DNA of 64,000 bases from Chloroflexota bacterium (GTDB lineage Bacteria; Chloroflexota; Anaerolineae; Anaerolineales; Villigracilaceae). Below, piece by piece: positions 8,438-17,704 of the stretch. The translations under genes and the position numbers were made by a program. Below the pieces are notes generated by a model. That model was not told the DNA's origin. It did not search any database and saw only the letters and a program-made list of their open reading frames with translations. Numbering within the stretch: position 1 is the stretch's first letter; the number at the start of each line of letters is the position of its first letter. The DNA is taken from the NCBI GenBank assembly GCA_016234555.1, contig JACRBJ010000096.1:28465-92464 (forward strand), given 5' to 3'.

Positions 8438-9451
8438 CTATGACTTGAACCCATGCCACTTGCGGATGTCGGCGATGCGCGCCTCGTGATCTGATTCGCG
8501 GCGGGGGAAGGGGTCGTTCACGCCCTGACTTAACGTGGAGTTGGTCAATGCGTCGAAGACAGCCGCCGACCCGCTGGCGACGTTGTTCGGGTCGTAGCCG
8601 CCTTCCAAAACGAAGACGATCTTTCCATTGCAATGCTCTTCGGCGAGGTGGACCAGCTTTTTGGAAATATTGAAGAAGCCCTGTGTGGATAATCCCAGCG
8701 AGGTGAGCGGATCGCTCCAATGAGAGTCGAAGCCGGCGGAGATCAGCAGCATCTGCGGGCGGAATTTTTCCACGGCGGGCTGAAAGATTTCATCTGCCAC
8801 GCGCGCAAAAACCTCGTCGCCGGCAAACGCCTCCAGCGGAACGTTGACCAGCCGTCCGCGCGCGTGGGGGGCGTCGTTGATCCAGCCTGTGCCGGGATAA
8901 ATTCCCCACTGGTGAGTCGAGATAAATCCAAAGCGGTCATTGTTCATGCAGACGGTTTGCGTGCCGTTGCCGTGGTGCGCGTCGAAGTCGATCACCATCA
9001 CCCGTTCCAGACCGCTGGCGAGGATGTCACATGCCGCTATGGCGATGTTGTTGAAGATGCAAAACCCCATGACGTGGTTCGGCTCGGCGTGATGCCCCGG
9101 CGGACGGACGATGGCGAAGGCGTTTTTTGCGTCGCCGTGCTGAACGGCCCGCGTGCAGGAAATTACTCCGCCCGCCGCGAACAGCGCGTCCTGACAGGAG
9201 GTCTGCGTTACGTAGGTGGGGGCGTGGTCCACAACCGCCGGTCCCTGTCGGCAAACCTCCTCGATGACCTTGAGCAACTGCGGATGATGAACCCGCGCAA
9301 CCTGCTCCGCTGTTGCGGGCGACGCTTCGATCCGCTCCGCATTCGAGAGCTGCATAAACAGCGGATTCAATCCATCCAACCTGCCCGGTTTTTCGGGATG
9401 GTCGGGGAATTCATGCCCCAGCGAAGGGACAAAGGTGTAAAGCGTTTTCAT
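8438..9451 (-). CDS. Histone-deacetylase-fold zinc amidohydrolase
   Basis: A 337-residue member of the HDAC/AcuC/acetylpolyamine amidohydrolase superfamily. Visible features are RPPGHHAEPNHVMGFC with the catalytic His pair (120-121), DFDAHHGNG with zinc ligands Asp157 and His159, the third ligand in SAGFDSH (Asp241), and the LEGGYD motif with the Tyr-preceding glycines. In bacteria such enzymes deacetylate lysines on proteins (AcuC type) or acetylpolyamines; the neighbours do not decide between these. It lies 28 bases after the lipoprotein gene at 9480-10484. Confidence 0.92.
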   Translation of the reverse strand: MKTLYTFVPSLGHEFPDHPEKPGRLDGLNPLFMQLSNAERIEASPATAEQVARVHHPQLLKVIEEVCRQGPAVVDHAPTYVTQTSCQDALFAAGGVISCTRAVQHGDAKNAFAIVRPPGHHAEPNHVMGFCIFNNIAIAACDILASGLERVMVIDFDAHHGNGTQTVCMNNDRFGFISTHQWGIYPGTGWINDAPHARGRLVNVPLEAFAGDEVFARVADEIFQPAVEKFRPQMLLISAGFDSHWSDPLTSLGLSTQGFFNISKKLVHLAEEHCNGKIVFVLEGGYDPNNVASGSAAVFDALTNSTLSQGVNDPFPRRESDHEARIADIRKWHGFKS

Positions 9452-9479
9452 TGGGATAGTTTACCCGAATTCAGGCGGG

Positions 9480-10484
9480 CTAATAATTCCCCTTGGTAAC
9501 CTGTCTCCAGACAAACCTCGCAAACTCCTGCCAGTAATTGACCTGGTTGATGTCCCTTGGCGGCGCGGGTTGGGGTGTCATGAGATTGGTGTCGAAACCG
9601 GCGGGGATGTTGAAGTTGGGCATTTCCGCCTGCGATTCCGAACTCATCAGGGGCACATAGGGAATGGTCCAAAAGTATTGGTTTTCTTTTTTAACGCTGT
9701 CCACTTCAAGGTAAGGAACGTCGACGACGATGACCGTGTTGTACGCCGGGTCCAGCACCCAATGGCATTGCTCCGCTGTGACCTGGGAGAGCGGGTATCC
9801 GAGGTATCCAAAGACGGGGTCAGCCAAGCTGTCAATGGCTTGCGCGAGATGATGGTCGTCGTGACCGTGCACGATGGTCAGGTTTTCGGCGTTGTGCAGG
9901 ACCATTTCCTCGATTGGGATTTTCAGGGTGTGGCGGGCTGGGTTTGCGTTGTAGGTTACGGATGTTGCGGTGATCAGGAAAAGGAGCTCGTCGCGCTTCA
10001 CAATGGGCTTGAATGCCTTTTCAAGATGGGCTGGAAAATCGGAAATGGGGGAGCGGTCTGCCAGAGCCTGGTTGAGATATACAGCCTGTAGCAGTTCGGG
10101 GCTGAGGTAGGTGACGACGAGGTTAACCACGCTCGTATCGTCCAATTTGACCGTTTTTACGTCCGACCAGCGCTTCACCTCCACGGTGAGCCGCTCGAAT
10201 GCGGCGTAGCGGGCTGCCAGGATTTGTTGCTCGTTGGGCGGGACGGCGGTCGGCTGGGGAGTTGCTTCGGAAGCTGGTGCGGGCGGGAAGGCATAGTCAA
10301 AGATTATGGTTGCCCAGGGCTGCGGTCCCGCCTTGTAAACGTTTTCCATGGGCGTCTCCGGCGTGCAGATGGGCATCGAAAGAGCTTCGTTTACCGTCGA
10401 GCATCCGGCAAGCCCTTGAGCCGCAGTCAGCGCCAGCAGGGAAAAAATAACCGTTCTGTATGCAGATTGGAATTGCTTTGTCAT
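9480..10484 (-). CDS. Lipoprotein of unknown function
   Basis: A 334-residue protein whose ATG at 10484 has AAAGGTGG five bases upstream. The signal peptide ends in lipobox LAGC. The mature part starts with a Pro-rich segment containing PTAVPPNEQQ and then a mixed alpha/beta region rich in Val and Leu, with a His-rich patch IVHGHDDHHLAQ near residue 208. I recognise no domain; the His cluster might bind metal but has no known motif. It is likely the first gene of the minus-strand run and faces the sulfotransferase operon across a 145-base divergent gap. Confidence 0.6.
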   Translation of the reverse strand: MTKQFQSAYRTVIFSLLALTAAQGLAGCSTVNEALSMPICTPETPMENVYKAGPQPWATIIFDYAFPPAPASEATPQPTAVPPNEQQILAARYAAFERLTVEVKRWSDVKTVKLDDTSVVNLVVTYLSPELLQAVYLNQALADRSPISDFPAHLEKAFKPIVKRDELLFLITATSVTYNANPARHTLKIPIEEMVLHNAENLTIVHGHDDHHLAQAIDSLADPVFGYLGYPLSQVTAEQCHWVLDPAYNTVIVVDVPYLEVDSVKKENQYFWTIPYVPLMSSESQAEMPNFNIPAGFDTNLMTPQPAPPRDINQVNYWQEFARFVWRQVTKGNY

Positions 10485-10605
10485 CTTTCCACCTTTCCGC
10501 AATTATTGCGAAGGTCCGACATCCTTTTAAATTGTACAACGAATTAAAGGAAAACGGAAAACAGTTTTAATTCCGGGGAAGGGACACACATCCCGCTATT
10601 TCCAG

Positions 10606-10629
10606 TAAAATCAAGCCGATAGGAGACCC
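10606..10629 (+). promoter_or_regulatory. Possible -10 box and ribosome binding site of the glycan operon
   Basis: TAAAAT at 10606-10611 and AGGAGA at 10621-10626 precede the sulfotransferase ATG at 10630. No convincing -35 box is visible. The whole 145-base gap 10485-10629 otherwise holds only AT-rich sequence. Confidence 0.35.
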
Positions 10630-11664
10630 ATGTCATTTTTCAGCCGCTTCAAACCCGCAGCCAGAATCCTCCTGCGCGGCGAACCCAAAAGGAACAGGCG
10701 CAATCCCATCCCTGCCATCACGGCGGAGGAAGTCGCCGAAGCCAAAGCCTTTTTTCCGCGTGACAAGTTTTTCATTTTCGGTCACGCCCGCTCCGGCACG
10801 ACCCTGCTCATGCGTCTTGCCCGCCTGCATCCCGAAGTCCACTGCAATTATCAGGCGCACTTCTTCACCCGCAGACCTTTGCTCAAATCGTTGGTCAACA
10901 CGCCCGAAGCCGAGGAATGGCTGACGCGCAAGTCCAACCGCTGGAATCAGGGACGCGACCTTTCTCCGCTTGTCCTGCGCTCGGTTGCCGACTTCATCAT
11001 GGAACGCGACGCCCTCCGCGAAGGCAAAAGCATCGTCGGCGACAAAAGCCCCTCGTCCACGATTCACGGTCAGGCGGTGTGCGACATGTACGCGGTTTAC
11101 CCCGACGCGAAGCTGATCAACATCGTCCGCGATGGGCGGGATGTGCTGATCTCGGAGCGCTTCCGCAATTTTGTGGAGGAATCAAAGTTCCTGACTTCGG
11201 AAGACAGGCGCATCATCGCCGCGCTGAAAGTTGACTCTGCTCCGTTTGCCGACGGCTCCCGTTCGATTTTCACCGAGACCTTCATCCGCCGCGTGGCAGC
11301 AGACTGGGTCAAGGATTTGACCGAAACCGAAGACGAAGGTCGCAGGCTTTTCGGCGGGAGGTATTTCGACCTGCGCTACGAAGACCTGCTGACCCAACCC
11401 TTCGACGAAATGTCCAAACTTTGGAACTTCCTCGGCGTGAAGGGAATCGACCCCGCCCTCGACAAAACCCTGCGCGATGAAATGTCATCCAACCCCGACG
11501 AGGAATGGCAGTCGAAACGCAACGAAGACATCGCCTCCTTCCTTCCCAAGGGACAAGCTGGCAACTGGCGGCGCCTGTTCTCCGAAAAGGACAAGGCTGT
11601 CTTCAAGGAAACTGCGGGTAACATGCTTGTCAAATGGAAGTACGAAAAAGATATGAATTGGTGA
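10630..11664 (+). CDS. Sulfotransferase (PAPS-dependent)
   Basis: A 344-residue sulfotransferase-fold protein. The 5'-phosphosulfate-binding loop reads GHARSGTTLLMRL (about residues 54-66) and the 3'-phosphate-binding region reads NIVRDGRDVLISERF (about 160-174), with a conserved GDKSPSS between them. These enzymes move sulfate from PAPS to a hydroxyl or amine of a glycan or lipid. PAPS can be supplied by the sat-cysC fusion at 15851-17578. It is first in a tight four-gene run with the acetyltransferase (3-base gap), oxidoreductase and membrane glycosyltransferase-like gene, so it probably decorates a surface glycan. Confidence 0.85.
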   Translation: MSFFSRFKPAARILLRGEPKRNRRNPIPAITAEEVAEAKAFFPRDKFFIFGHARSGTTLLMRLARLHPEVHCNYQAHFFTRRPLLKSLVNTPEAEEWLTRKSNRWNQGRDLSPLVLRSVADFIMERDALREGKSIVGDKSPSSTIHGQAVCDMYAVYPDAKLINIVRDGRDVLISERFRNFVEESKFLTSEDRRIIAALKVDSAPFADGSRSIFTETFIRRVAADWVKDLTETEDEGRRLFGGRYFDLRYEDLLTQPFDEMSKLWNFLGVKGIDPALDKTLRDEMSSNPDEEWQSKRNEDIASFLPKGQAGNWRRLFSEKDKAVFKETAGNMLVKWKYEKDMNW

Positions 11665-11667
11665 CCC

Positions 11668-12588
11668 ATGACTGAATTCCACATCCGCCACTACCACCCC
11701 GAAGCCGACCTGTCAGCCCTTTCACAGTTACTGACTGAAATCGAGTCCGTCGACCGCGATGGAGAGGAAACATCCGAAGAGTTTCTGCGTTCCATGCTGG
11801 AGTGGGAGAATTTTGACCCTGATAAAAATGTGTGGATTGCAGAGTTGAGTGGGAGATTTGTCGGTTACGGACAAATCCTGCCGAAGTCCGACCATCACTG
11901 CTCAATGTATGTGGTCGTCCATCCGTCCCAACGCAGGAAGGGTCTCGGCGATCAACTGCTCGCGCTGATACTTTCCCGCGCCCGCGAAACCGAATCGAAA
12001 TACAGCCTTGTTTACGTGAACGGAAAGAACGCGGCGTCCGTTGCTTTTATGAAGCGTCATGGCTTTGAAGTGGCTGGCACGTCGGGAGTGATGGTCGCGC
12101 CGCTGGGCGACCTGCCGCAAGCGGAGATTCCAGTAGGCTATTCCATCCGCCGTTATCCCGAACTTGGCGACCCTCAAATCGTTGTCCAGGCGTTGAACGA
12201 TTGCTACAAAGATATGGTGGGACATCATCAAAACGTCACCAGCGCAGACCGTTACATGGATTATTACGGCAACGAAGGAATTCATCTGCTCTTCGATCCC
12301 GTCGGCAGGTTGGCTGGCGTCTGCGCGGGAAAGCCGCAGGGTAAAACTGACGAAAGCGGTCGCGAAGCGTCGGACCTTTTGGATGCTCCCGGTTTGACAA
12401 AGGAAAACCGCGACAGGGGCTTTCAGCGTTTCCTAACCCTGACGGTCATGAACTGGCTGCGCGGACAAGGCGCGCATCCAGTCACGCTCGAATATTGGGG
12501 CGACGATGAAAAAGCACTCGGTATTTATCGCTCTCTCGGTTTTGAGATGGTCAACCAGCAGCTTACCTATCACAAGGAACTCGAATGA
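11668..12588 (+). CDS. Double-GNAT N-acetyltransferase
   Basis: A 306-residue protein built of two GNAT domains. The first (about 1-150) has a clear acetyl-CoA loop, VVHPSQRRKGLGDQLL. The second (about 155-306) has a weaker pocket but ends with the GNAT-typical IYRSLGFEMVNQQ. The tandem layout resembles mycothiol-synthase-like acetyltransferases, but the acceptor cannot be read from the sequence. Its position between a sulfotransferase and a sugar-type oxidoreductase suggests acetylation of an amino sugar. Its last bases overlap the next gene by ATGA. Confidence 0.82.
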   Translation: MTEFHIRHYHPEADLSALSQLLTEIESVDRDGEETSEEFLRSMLEWENFDPDKNVWIAELSGRFVGYGQILPKSDHHCSMYVVVHPSQRRKGLGDQLLALILSRARETESKYSLVYVNGKNAASVAFMKRHGFEVAGTSGVMVAPLGDLPQAEIPVGYSIRRYPELGDPQIVVQALNDCYKDMVGHHQNVTSADRYMDYYGNEGIHLLFDPVGRLAGVCAGKPQGKTDESGREASDLLDAPGLTKENRDRGFQRFLTLTVMNWLRGQGAHPVTLEYWGDDEKALGIYRSLGFEMVNQQLTYHKELE

Positions 12589-13607
12589 AATTTTTCATTG
12601 TCGGACTCGGTTCCATTGGACGCCGTCACTTTCGCAACTTGATTGCCCTCGGCGAAAAGGATATTGTCCTCCTGCGTTCGCATCGCGCCACCCTGCCTGA
12701 TGATGAACTTGCCGGTTACCCCGTCGGAACCAATTTGCAGGAAGCCCTCCAAAAGCACAAGCCCGATGCGGTTATCGTGGCAAATCCCACCGCCCTTCAT
12801 TTGGATGTCGCCATTCCCGCCGCTGAAGCGGGCTGCGCCATTCTGCTCGAAAAGCCGGTATCGCATTCGCTCGAACGCCTTGACGTTTTGCAGCAAGCCG
12901 CGCAAAAGAGTGGAAGCAAAATTCTCGTCGGTTTTCAATTCCGCCATCATCCCACGCTCAACAAGGCGCGGGAATTAATTCAATCTGGCACGCTCGGCAA
13001 AGTGTTGACCGTCCACGCGCATTGGGGTGAGTACCTGCCCAATTGGCATCCCTGGGAGGACTACCGCCAGAGCTATGCCGCCCGCGCAGATTTGGGCGGC
13101 GGGGTGATCGTCACTTTGACGCACCCGCTGGATTACCTGCGATTTATTCTGGGCGAAGTCGAATCGCTTTGGTCGTTCAACGGACATCTCTCCCCGCTTG
13201 AAGTGGATGTCGAAGACACGGCTGAGATCGGCTTGAAGTTCTCCAGCGGCGCGATTGGCGGCGTGCACCTGAATTATGTCCAGCGTCCGCCCACGCATCG
13301 GCTGGAAATCGTCGGTACGAATGGCACTCTGAGGTGGGACAACGCGGACGGCATTTTGCACCTGCAAACCTTGCCCGCCGCTTTCGGTTCCTACTCTGCC
13401 CAGCCGCCTGCTCCCGTTTCTGAATCCTTTTCCCCGCCCGAAGGTTTCGAGCGCAACCAGTTGTTCATCGCGCAGACAAAACATTTCATCGAGGTGACGC
13501 GTGGAAAAGCCCAGCCGAGTTGCAGCCTGGCGGACGGCATCCGTGTGATGGAAATGGTCGCGGCGACGAAAGAATCACAAAACACCGGCAAATCGATTGC
13601 CCTGTGA
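12585..13607 (+). CDS. Gfo/Idh/MocA family NAD(P)-dependent oxidoreductase
   Basis: A 340-residue protein with an N-terminal Rossmann fold (VGLGSIGRRHFRNL) and the family EKPVS motif near residue 90 that carries the catalytic Lys. The C-terminal alpha/beta domain contains GGGVIVTLTHPLDYLRF. Such enzymes oxidise or reduce sugar hydroxyls, often in nucleotide-sugar or surface-glycan pathways. The ATGA overlap with the acetyltransferase gene shows the two are co-translated. Substrate unknown. Confidence 0.88.
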   Translation: MKFFIVGLGSIGRRHFRNLIALGEKDIVLLRSHRATLPDDELAGYPVGTNLQEALQKHKPDAVIVANPTALHLDVAIPAAEAGCAILLEKPVSHSLERLDVLQQAAQKSGSKILVGFQFRHHPTLNKARELIQSGTLGKVLTVHAHWGEYLPNWHPWEDYRQSYAARADLGGGVIVTLTHPLDYLRFILGEVESLWSFNGHLSPLEVDVEDTAEIGLKFSSGAIGGVHLNYVQRPPTHRLEIVGTNGTLRWDNADGILHLQTLPAAFGSYSAQPPAPVSESFSPPEGFERNQLFIAQTKHFIEVTRGKAQPSCSLADGIRVMEMVAATKESQNTGKSIAL

Positions 13608-13644
13608 ACTTATCTATTTCGAGGTGTGGTCGGAGACTGGCAAA

Positions 13645-15645
13645 ATGAATTTGAAAAAGAATCTTCGTGAGAATTGGTCTACTGTTGCGCTGGTGGTTTT
13701 GACCACCGTGCTGACTTACGGCGTCTTCATCCCGCAGTTGGGATTCTATCGGGACGACTGGTACATGATCTGGGCTGGGCAGGTGCGCGGTTTGCAGGGC
13801 ATCATCGACCTCTTTCAAACGGATCGTCCCTTTATCGGTTATTTGTACGCGCTGGACTATCGCCTGCTGGGAGCCGCGCCGATTGGCTGGCATTTGCTGG
13901 CATTGGTTGTCAGGCTCATCAGCGGTTTGTCCTTCCTGTGGTTCGTCCGTCTCCTCTGGACTTCGCGTAAAACCGAGACCCTCCTGTTGACCTTGTTGTA
14001 TGTGGTCTATCCGGGCTTTTTACAGCAGGGAAATGCCGCGACCTACATCAACCTGCTCATGGCTGTTGCCGCCTCGGTGCTTTCGCTTGCATTGACCGCC
14101 CTTGCACTGCGATCCCAAAATTGGAAGAGAGCGGCGGTGTTTACTTTGGGCGCTTTTCTCCTGGTGATTTTCTACCTGTCCATCTTTGAATCCATGATCG
14201 GGTTGGAAGCCGCCCGCCTGTTGATCATTTTTTACCTGTTGATGCAAATCCAACAGCGGGATTGGAAATCGACTCTCAAACAGACCATCCTTTGGGCGTT
14301 GCCCTATCTGCTGGCTGCGGGCGGATTCCTGATCTGGCGGGTGTTCCTCTTCAAGGCGGCTCGTCATTCCACCGATTTGGATTCGTTACTGGCTGGATAT
14401 GCCGTTTCCCCGCTGCGAGCCGTGGCGACCATTTCCATCGAGGCGGTAAAGGACTTCATCGAGACGGTTTTCATGTCATGGATCGTGCCGCTGTACCAGT
14501 ACACGGTCAAAGCTGACTATGCCGACCTGGCGCTTTCCCTTGTTCTGGCGGCGCTGGTTGTGGGCGGAACATTGTTCCACCTTCGCTTGAATCGTGAGGA
14601 CGATCAAACAACGTATAGATTTTCACCAACAGAGTTGTGGATTGGCGCACTCATCACCCTCCTGGCAATTTTGCCCATCAACCTTGCCGGGCGTAGTGTC
14701 AGCTTTTCGTTGGGATGGGATCGCTATACACTTCATACAGCGTTGGGCGCTGTCTTGCTTGTCGGTGGGCTGGCTTTGAACGGCTTGAATGGCAGGGCAC
14801 GGATTGGGTTGTTGCTGGCTTTGGTCGCGGGTGGAGTTGTCACGCAGGTGCATAGCGGAGCTTATTACCGCGACTTTTGGACCAGTCAACGCAACCTGTG
14901 GTGGCAGTTGTCCTGGCGCGCGCCGGATATCGATGAAGGCACTCTGCTGTATGCCCGTCTGCCCGGTGGCTTCAGCTTCTTTGAGGATTACGAGATTTAC
15001 TCCGCCGCCAATTTGATCTACAGCCCGGATGAGAAGATCAAAATTTCCGCAGACCTGATCAATTCGCAGACGGTTCCCCTGTTGATAAGTCGGGAAGTAA
15101 AAGGGAAGACTCATCGTGAAGTGTACGTCCGCAAGAACTATAAAAACGCGCTGATGATGGTCTTCCCCGCTGGCGATTCCTGCCTCCATGTCCTCGACGG
15201 ACAAAAGGTGGAACTGCCGGGCTTTGGAAGCATGGACTTGCTTTACCTGGCGCCGTTCTCGAAAATTGGTAGAATCAACGTGGCAGCGCCGCCAGCCGTC
15301 CCATCCGAAACCATCTTTGGGAAGCCTCCTGAACAAAACTGGTGCTACTACTACCAGAAAATATCGCTGGCGCGTCAGCAGGAAAACTGGACTGAAGCCG
15401 CCCGCCTGTCCGATGAAGCTGCGGAGAAACAGTTCCAGCCGCGGGACCGCTCCGAGTGGATTCCCGTGTTCGAGGCATACGCCAACACAGGTCAACTGGA
15501 GAAAGCCGCCAAGGTGACGCCGTTGATGAATGAGAACAGGGACATGGTTCTTCTGTTCTGCTCCCAATTAACCAATCGCGATAACTTCCCCGCCTCGTAT
15601 AATTTTGACTATGTTTCCTCCACGTTATGTAAGCCCTCTCCGTAA
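13645..15645 (+). CDS. Polytopic membrane protein, probable lipid-linked glycosyltransferase
   Basis: A 666-residue protein starting at the ATG at 13645 with GGAG nine bases upstream; an earlier in-frame ATG would overlap the oxidoreductase gene. About ten to twelve hydrophobic segments fill residues 10-430. An early acidic loop, GFYRDDWYMIW, resembles the catalytic Asp/Glu loop of GT-C fold enzymes. A soluble C-terminal domain of about 220 residues follows, including a short helical repeat-like end. The role as a GT-C mannosyl/arabinosyl-type transferase is inferred from topology and neighbours only. Confidence 0.6.
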   Translation: MNLKKNLRENWSTVALVVLTTVLTYGVFIPQLGFYRDDWYMIWAGQVRGLQGIIDLFQTDRPFIGYLYALDYRLLGAAPIGWHLLALVVRLISGLSFLWFVRLLWTSRKTETLLLTLLYVVYPGFLQQGNAATYINLLMAVAASVLSLALTALALRSQNWKRAAVFTLGAFLLVIFYLSIFESMIGLEAARLLIIFYLLMQIQQRDWKSTLKQTILWALPYLLAAGGFLIWRVFLFKAARHSTDLDSLLAGYAVSPLRAVATISIEAVKDFIETVFMSWIVPLYQYTVKADYADLALSLVLAALVVGGTLFHLRLNREDDQTTYRFSPTELWIGALITLLAILPINLAGRSVSFSLGWDRYTLHTALGAVLLVGGLALNGLNGRARIGLLLALVAGGVVTQVHSGAYYRDFWTSQRNLWWQLSWRAPDIDEGTLLYARLPGGFSFFEDYEIYSAANLIYSPDEKIKISADLINSQTVPLLISREVKGKTHREVYVRKNYKNALMMVFPAGDSCLHVLDGQKVELPGFGSMDLLYLAPFSKIGRINVAAPPAVPSETIFGKPPEQNWCYYYQKISLARQQENWTEAARLSDEAAEKQFQPRDRSEWIPVFEAYANTGQLEKAAKVTPLMNENRDMVLLFCSQLTNRDNFPASYNFDYVSSTLCKPSP

Positions 15646-15666
15646 AAGGATGGGCATCGATTCGAT

Positions 15667-15710
15667 AACCGTCCCGAAGGCTGTTGTCAAGCCTTCGGGA
15701 CGGTTGTTTA
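15667..15710 (+). terminator. Terminator-like hairpin
   Basis: A perfect 15-bp stem, AACCGTCCCGAAGGC with GCCTTCGGGACGGTT, has a 9-nt loop and is followed by GTTTAAAT. The stem is strong but the T-run is short. It ends the sulfotransferase-to-membrane-protein unit before the sat-cysC promoter region. Confidence 0.7.
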
Positions 15711-15759
15711 AATGGGGAGGCAAAATGGAAATCCAAAATTCATTGACTGAATTTTGGAG

Positions 15760-15765
15760 TATAAT
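15760..15765 (+). promoter_or_regulatory. Candidate -10 box for sat-cysC
   Basis: A consensus TATAAT stands 86 bases before the sat-cysC start. The nearest TTGACT (15743-15748) is only 11 bases upstream, too close for a standard -35, so this is a tentative promoter. Confidence 0.4.
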
Positions 15766-15787
15766 TCGCCGCTGTGATTGGCAACCC

Positions 15788-15830
15788 GTAGTAATGCCTT
15801 CAGTCGTTGAACGGTTGAAACCGTTACTAC
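15788..15830. repeat. Imperfect palindrome GTAGTAA...TTACTAC
   Basis: GTAGTAATGCCTTCAGTCGTT is an imperfect inverted copy of GAACGGTTGAAACCGTTACTAC, with outer arms GTAGTAA/TTACTAC perfect. It fills most of the leader of sat-cysC. It may be one of the dispersed palindromes of this genome or a leader hairpin. Confidence 0.55.
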
Positions 15831-15850
15831 ATTAAACTATGGAGTAAAAA

Positions 15851-17578
15851 ATGGCAAAAGCAAAACTCATCCCCCCCTATGGCGGCAAACTGGTCAACCT
15901 GATGGTTGAAGGCAAGGAACGCGAAGAACTTCTCGCCCGCGCCGGCAAACTGCCTTCGATCAAGATCACCATGCGCAACATGTGCGACCTGGAATTGCTC
16001 GCCACCGGCGGCTTCTCCCCGTTGACCACTTTCATGGGCAAGGCGGATTATGACCGTGTACTGCATGAAATGCGCCTCGCAGACGGAACCCTCTTCCCGC
16101 TTCCCATCACGCTGACGGCTGACCCCAAGGAACTGCCGACCGTCGGTGAAGAACTGGCTCTCCGCAGCGCCAACTTCGACCTGCTGGCTGTGATGACCCT
16201 CGAAGAGGTCTATCACTGGGATGCCGAAACCGAAGCCGCGCTGGCTTATGGCTCGACTGATTCCAAGCACCCGATGGTCTCCGAAATGGCGCGCTGGAAC
16301 AAGGTCTGCATCAGCGGTCCGATGAAAGTCGTCAACCTGCCCAAGTATTATGACTTTATCAACCTGCGCCAAACCCCAGCCCAGGTCCGCGCCATGCTCG
16401 AAGGAATGGGACACGACAACGTTGTCGCCTTCCAGACCCGCAATCCGCTGCACCGCATCCACGAGGAACTGACCAAGCGCGCGGCGGCGGAAGTCAAAGG
16501 CTCGTTGATTGTCCACCCCGTCGTCGGCATGACCAAGCCCGGTGACGTCGACCACTACACCCGCGTCCGCACCTACAAAGCTTTGGTCGATAATTACTAT
16601 GACAAGAAAGACACCATGCTCAGCCTGCTCCCGCTGGCGATGCGCATGGCTGGACCCAAGGAAGCCCTGCTCCATGCCATCATCCGCCGCAACCACGGTG
16701 CGAACCACTTCATCGTCGGGCGCGACCATGCGGGTCCTGGCAACGATTCTTCGGGCAAACCGTTCTACGGTCCGTACGATGCCCAGGAAATCATGAAGAA
16801 ATATGAAGCGGAACTCGGCGTCAAGATGGTCCCGTTCGAGATGCTGGTCTACCTCCCCGACGAAGATCGCTACGTGGAGGAGAAGGATGTGCCGAAGGGC
16901 GCAAAGACCGCCAATATTTCGGGAACCCAGGTCCGCGACGATTATCTCGCCAAGGGCAAGCTTCTGCCCGAATGGTTCACCCGCCCCGAGACAGCTGAAA
17001 TCCTGCGTGAGATGTATCCCCCGCGCCACAAGCAGGGATTCTGCATCTGGTTCACCGGCTTGAGCGGATCGGGCAAATCTGCCACCAGCGAAGTGCTGAC
17101 CACCCTCCTGCTGGAACGTGGGCGTGAAATCGCCATCCTCGACGGCGATGTTGTCCGCACCCACCTGAGCAAGGGTCTTGGCTTCAGCAAGGAAGACCGC
17201 GACACCAACATCCTGCGCATTGGCTTTGTAGCTGGCGAAATCGTCCATGCGGGCGGAGCGGTCATTTGTGCCGCCATCAGCCCGTACCGCGCCACCCGCG
17301 CCGAAGCCCACAAAATGGTCGGCGAGAACTTCGTCGAAGTCTACATGGACACCCCCGTCGAAGTCTGCGAACAGCGCGACGTGAAGGGTCTGTATGCCAA
17401 GGCGCGCCAGGCGATGATTGACGGCAAGCCGATGGGCTTCACCGGCGTGGATGATCCCTACGAGCCGCCGATTGAACCCTCGATCACTCTCAAGGGTTAT
17501 GGCGCTTCTGCCGAAGATAATGCCCGCAAGATCGTTGCCTACCTCGAAGAACAAGGCTACATCCTCAAGCAAGCCTAA
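15851..17578 (+). CDS. sat-cysC: Bifunctional sulfate adenylyltransferase / adenylylsulfate kinase
   Basis: A 575-residue fusion that makes PAPS from sulfate in two steps. The ATP sulfurylase part (about 1-390) shows QTRNPLHRIHE (about residue 194) and GRDHAGPG (about 291). The APS kinase part (about 395-575) shows the P-loop GLSGSGKS (about 402-409), DGDVVR and the lid region. GGAG lies six bases before the ATG. In this window the product has obvious users, the two sulfotransferases at 10630-11664 and 22476-23330, and there are no sulfite-reduction genes nearby. A sulfation role is therefore more likely than cysteine synthesis, which is an inference from context. Confidence 0.95.
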   Translation: MAKAKLIPPYGGKLVNLMVEGKEREELLARAGKLPSIKITMRNMCDLELLATGGFSPLTTFMGKADYDRVLHEMRLADGTLFPLPITLTADPKELPTVGEELALRSANFDLLAVMTLEEVYHWDAETEAALAYGSTDSKHPMVSEMARWNKVCISGPMKVVNLPKYYDFINLRQTPAQVRAMLEGMGHDNVVAFQTRNPLHRIHEELTKRAAAEVKGSLIVHPVVGMTKPGDVDHYTRVRTYKALVDNYYDKKDTMLSLLPLAMRMAGPKEALLHAIIRRNHGANHFIVGRDHAGPGNDSSGKPFYGPYDAQEIMKKYEAELGVKMVPFEMLVYLPDEDRYVEEKDVPKGAKTANISGTQVRDDYLAKGKLLPEWFTRPETAEILREMYPPRHKQGFCIWFTGLSGSGKSATSEVLTTLLLERGREIAILDGDVVRTHLSKGLGFSKEDRDTNILRIGFVAGEIVHAGGAVICAAISPYRATRAEAHKMVGENFVEVYMDTPVEVCEQRDVKGLYAKARQAMIDGKPMGFTGVDDPYEPPIEPSITLKGYGASAEDNARKIVAYLEEQGYILKQA

Positions 17579-17592
17579 TTGATTCCAATCTG

Positions 17593-17642
17593 GAGACGTT
17601 CCTGCGCCCCTGTCTGGGGATGGGGAACGTCTCTATTTTTTT
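17593..17642 (+). terminator. Rho-independent terminator after sat-cysC
   Basis: The stem GAGACGTTCC / GGAACGTCTC with a GC-rich loop is followed by TATTTTTTT. sat-cysC is therefore a one-gene transcript. Confidence 0.85.
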
Positions 17643-17704
17643 GACTCTCAACGACGGAGTTGTTGGACTCCAGACCGTCACCTTATTTCTGATAAACTTG
17701 CCGT

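Noticed and set aside
10785..11110. Sulfotransferase motifs read as a kinase P-loop
   Set aside because: GHARSGTT resembles a P-loop, but the downstream NIVRDGRDV 3'-phosphate-binding segment identifies a PAPS-dependent sulfotransferase.
15743..15765. TTGACT plus TATAAT as a complete promoter for sat-cysC
   Set aside because: The spacer is only 11 bases, too short for a standard promoter; only the -10 box was kept as tentative.
15827..17572. A 581-codon open frame on the minus strand across the whole sat-cysC gene
   Set aside because: It is the antisense shadow of a GC-rich gene with strong codon bias. The plus-strand frame has all ATP sulfurylase and APS kinase motifs, while the shadow has no recognisable domain or ribosome binding site.
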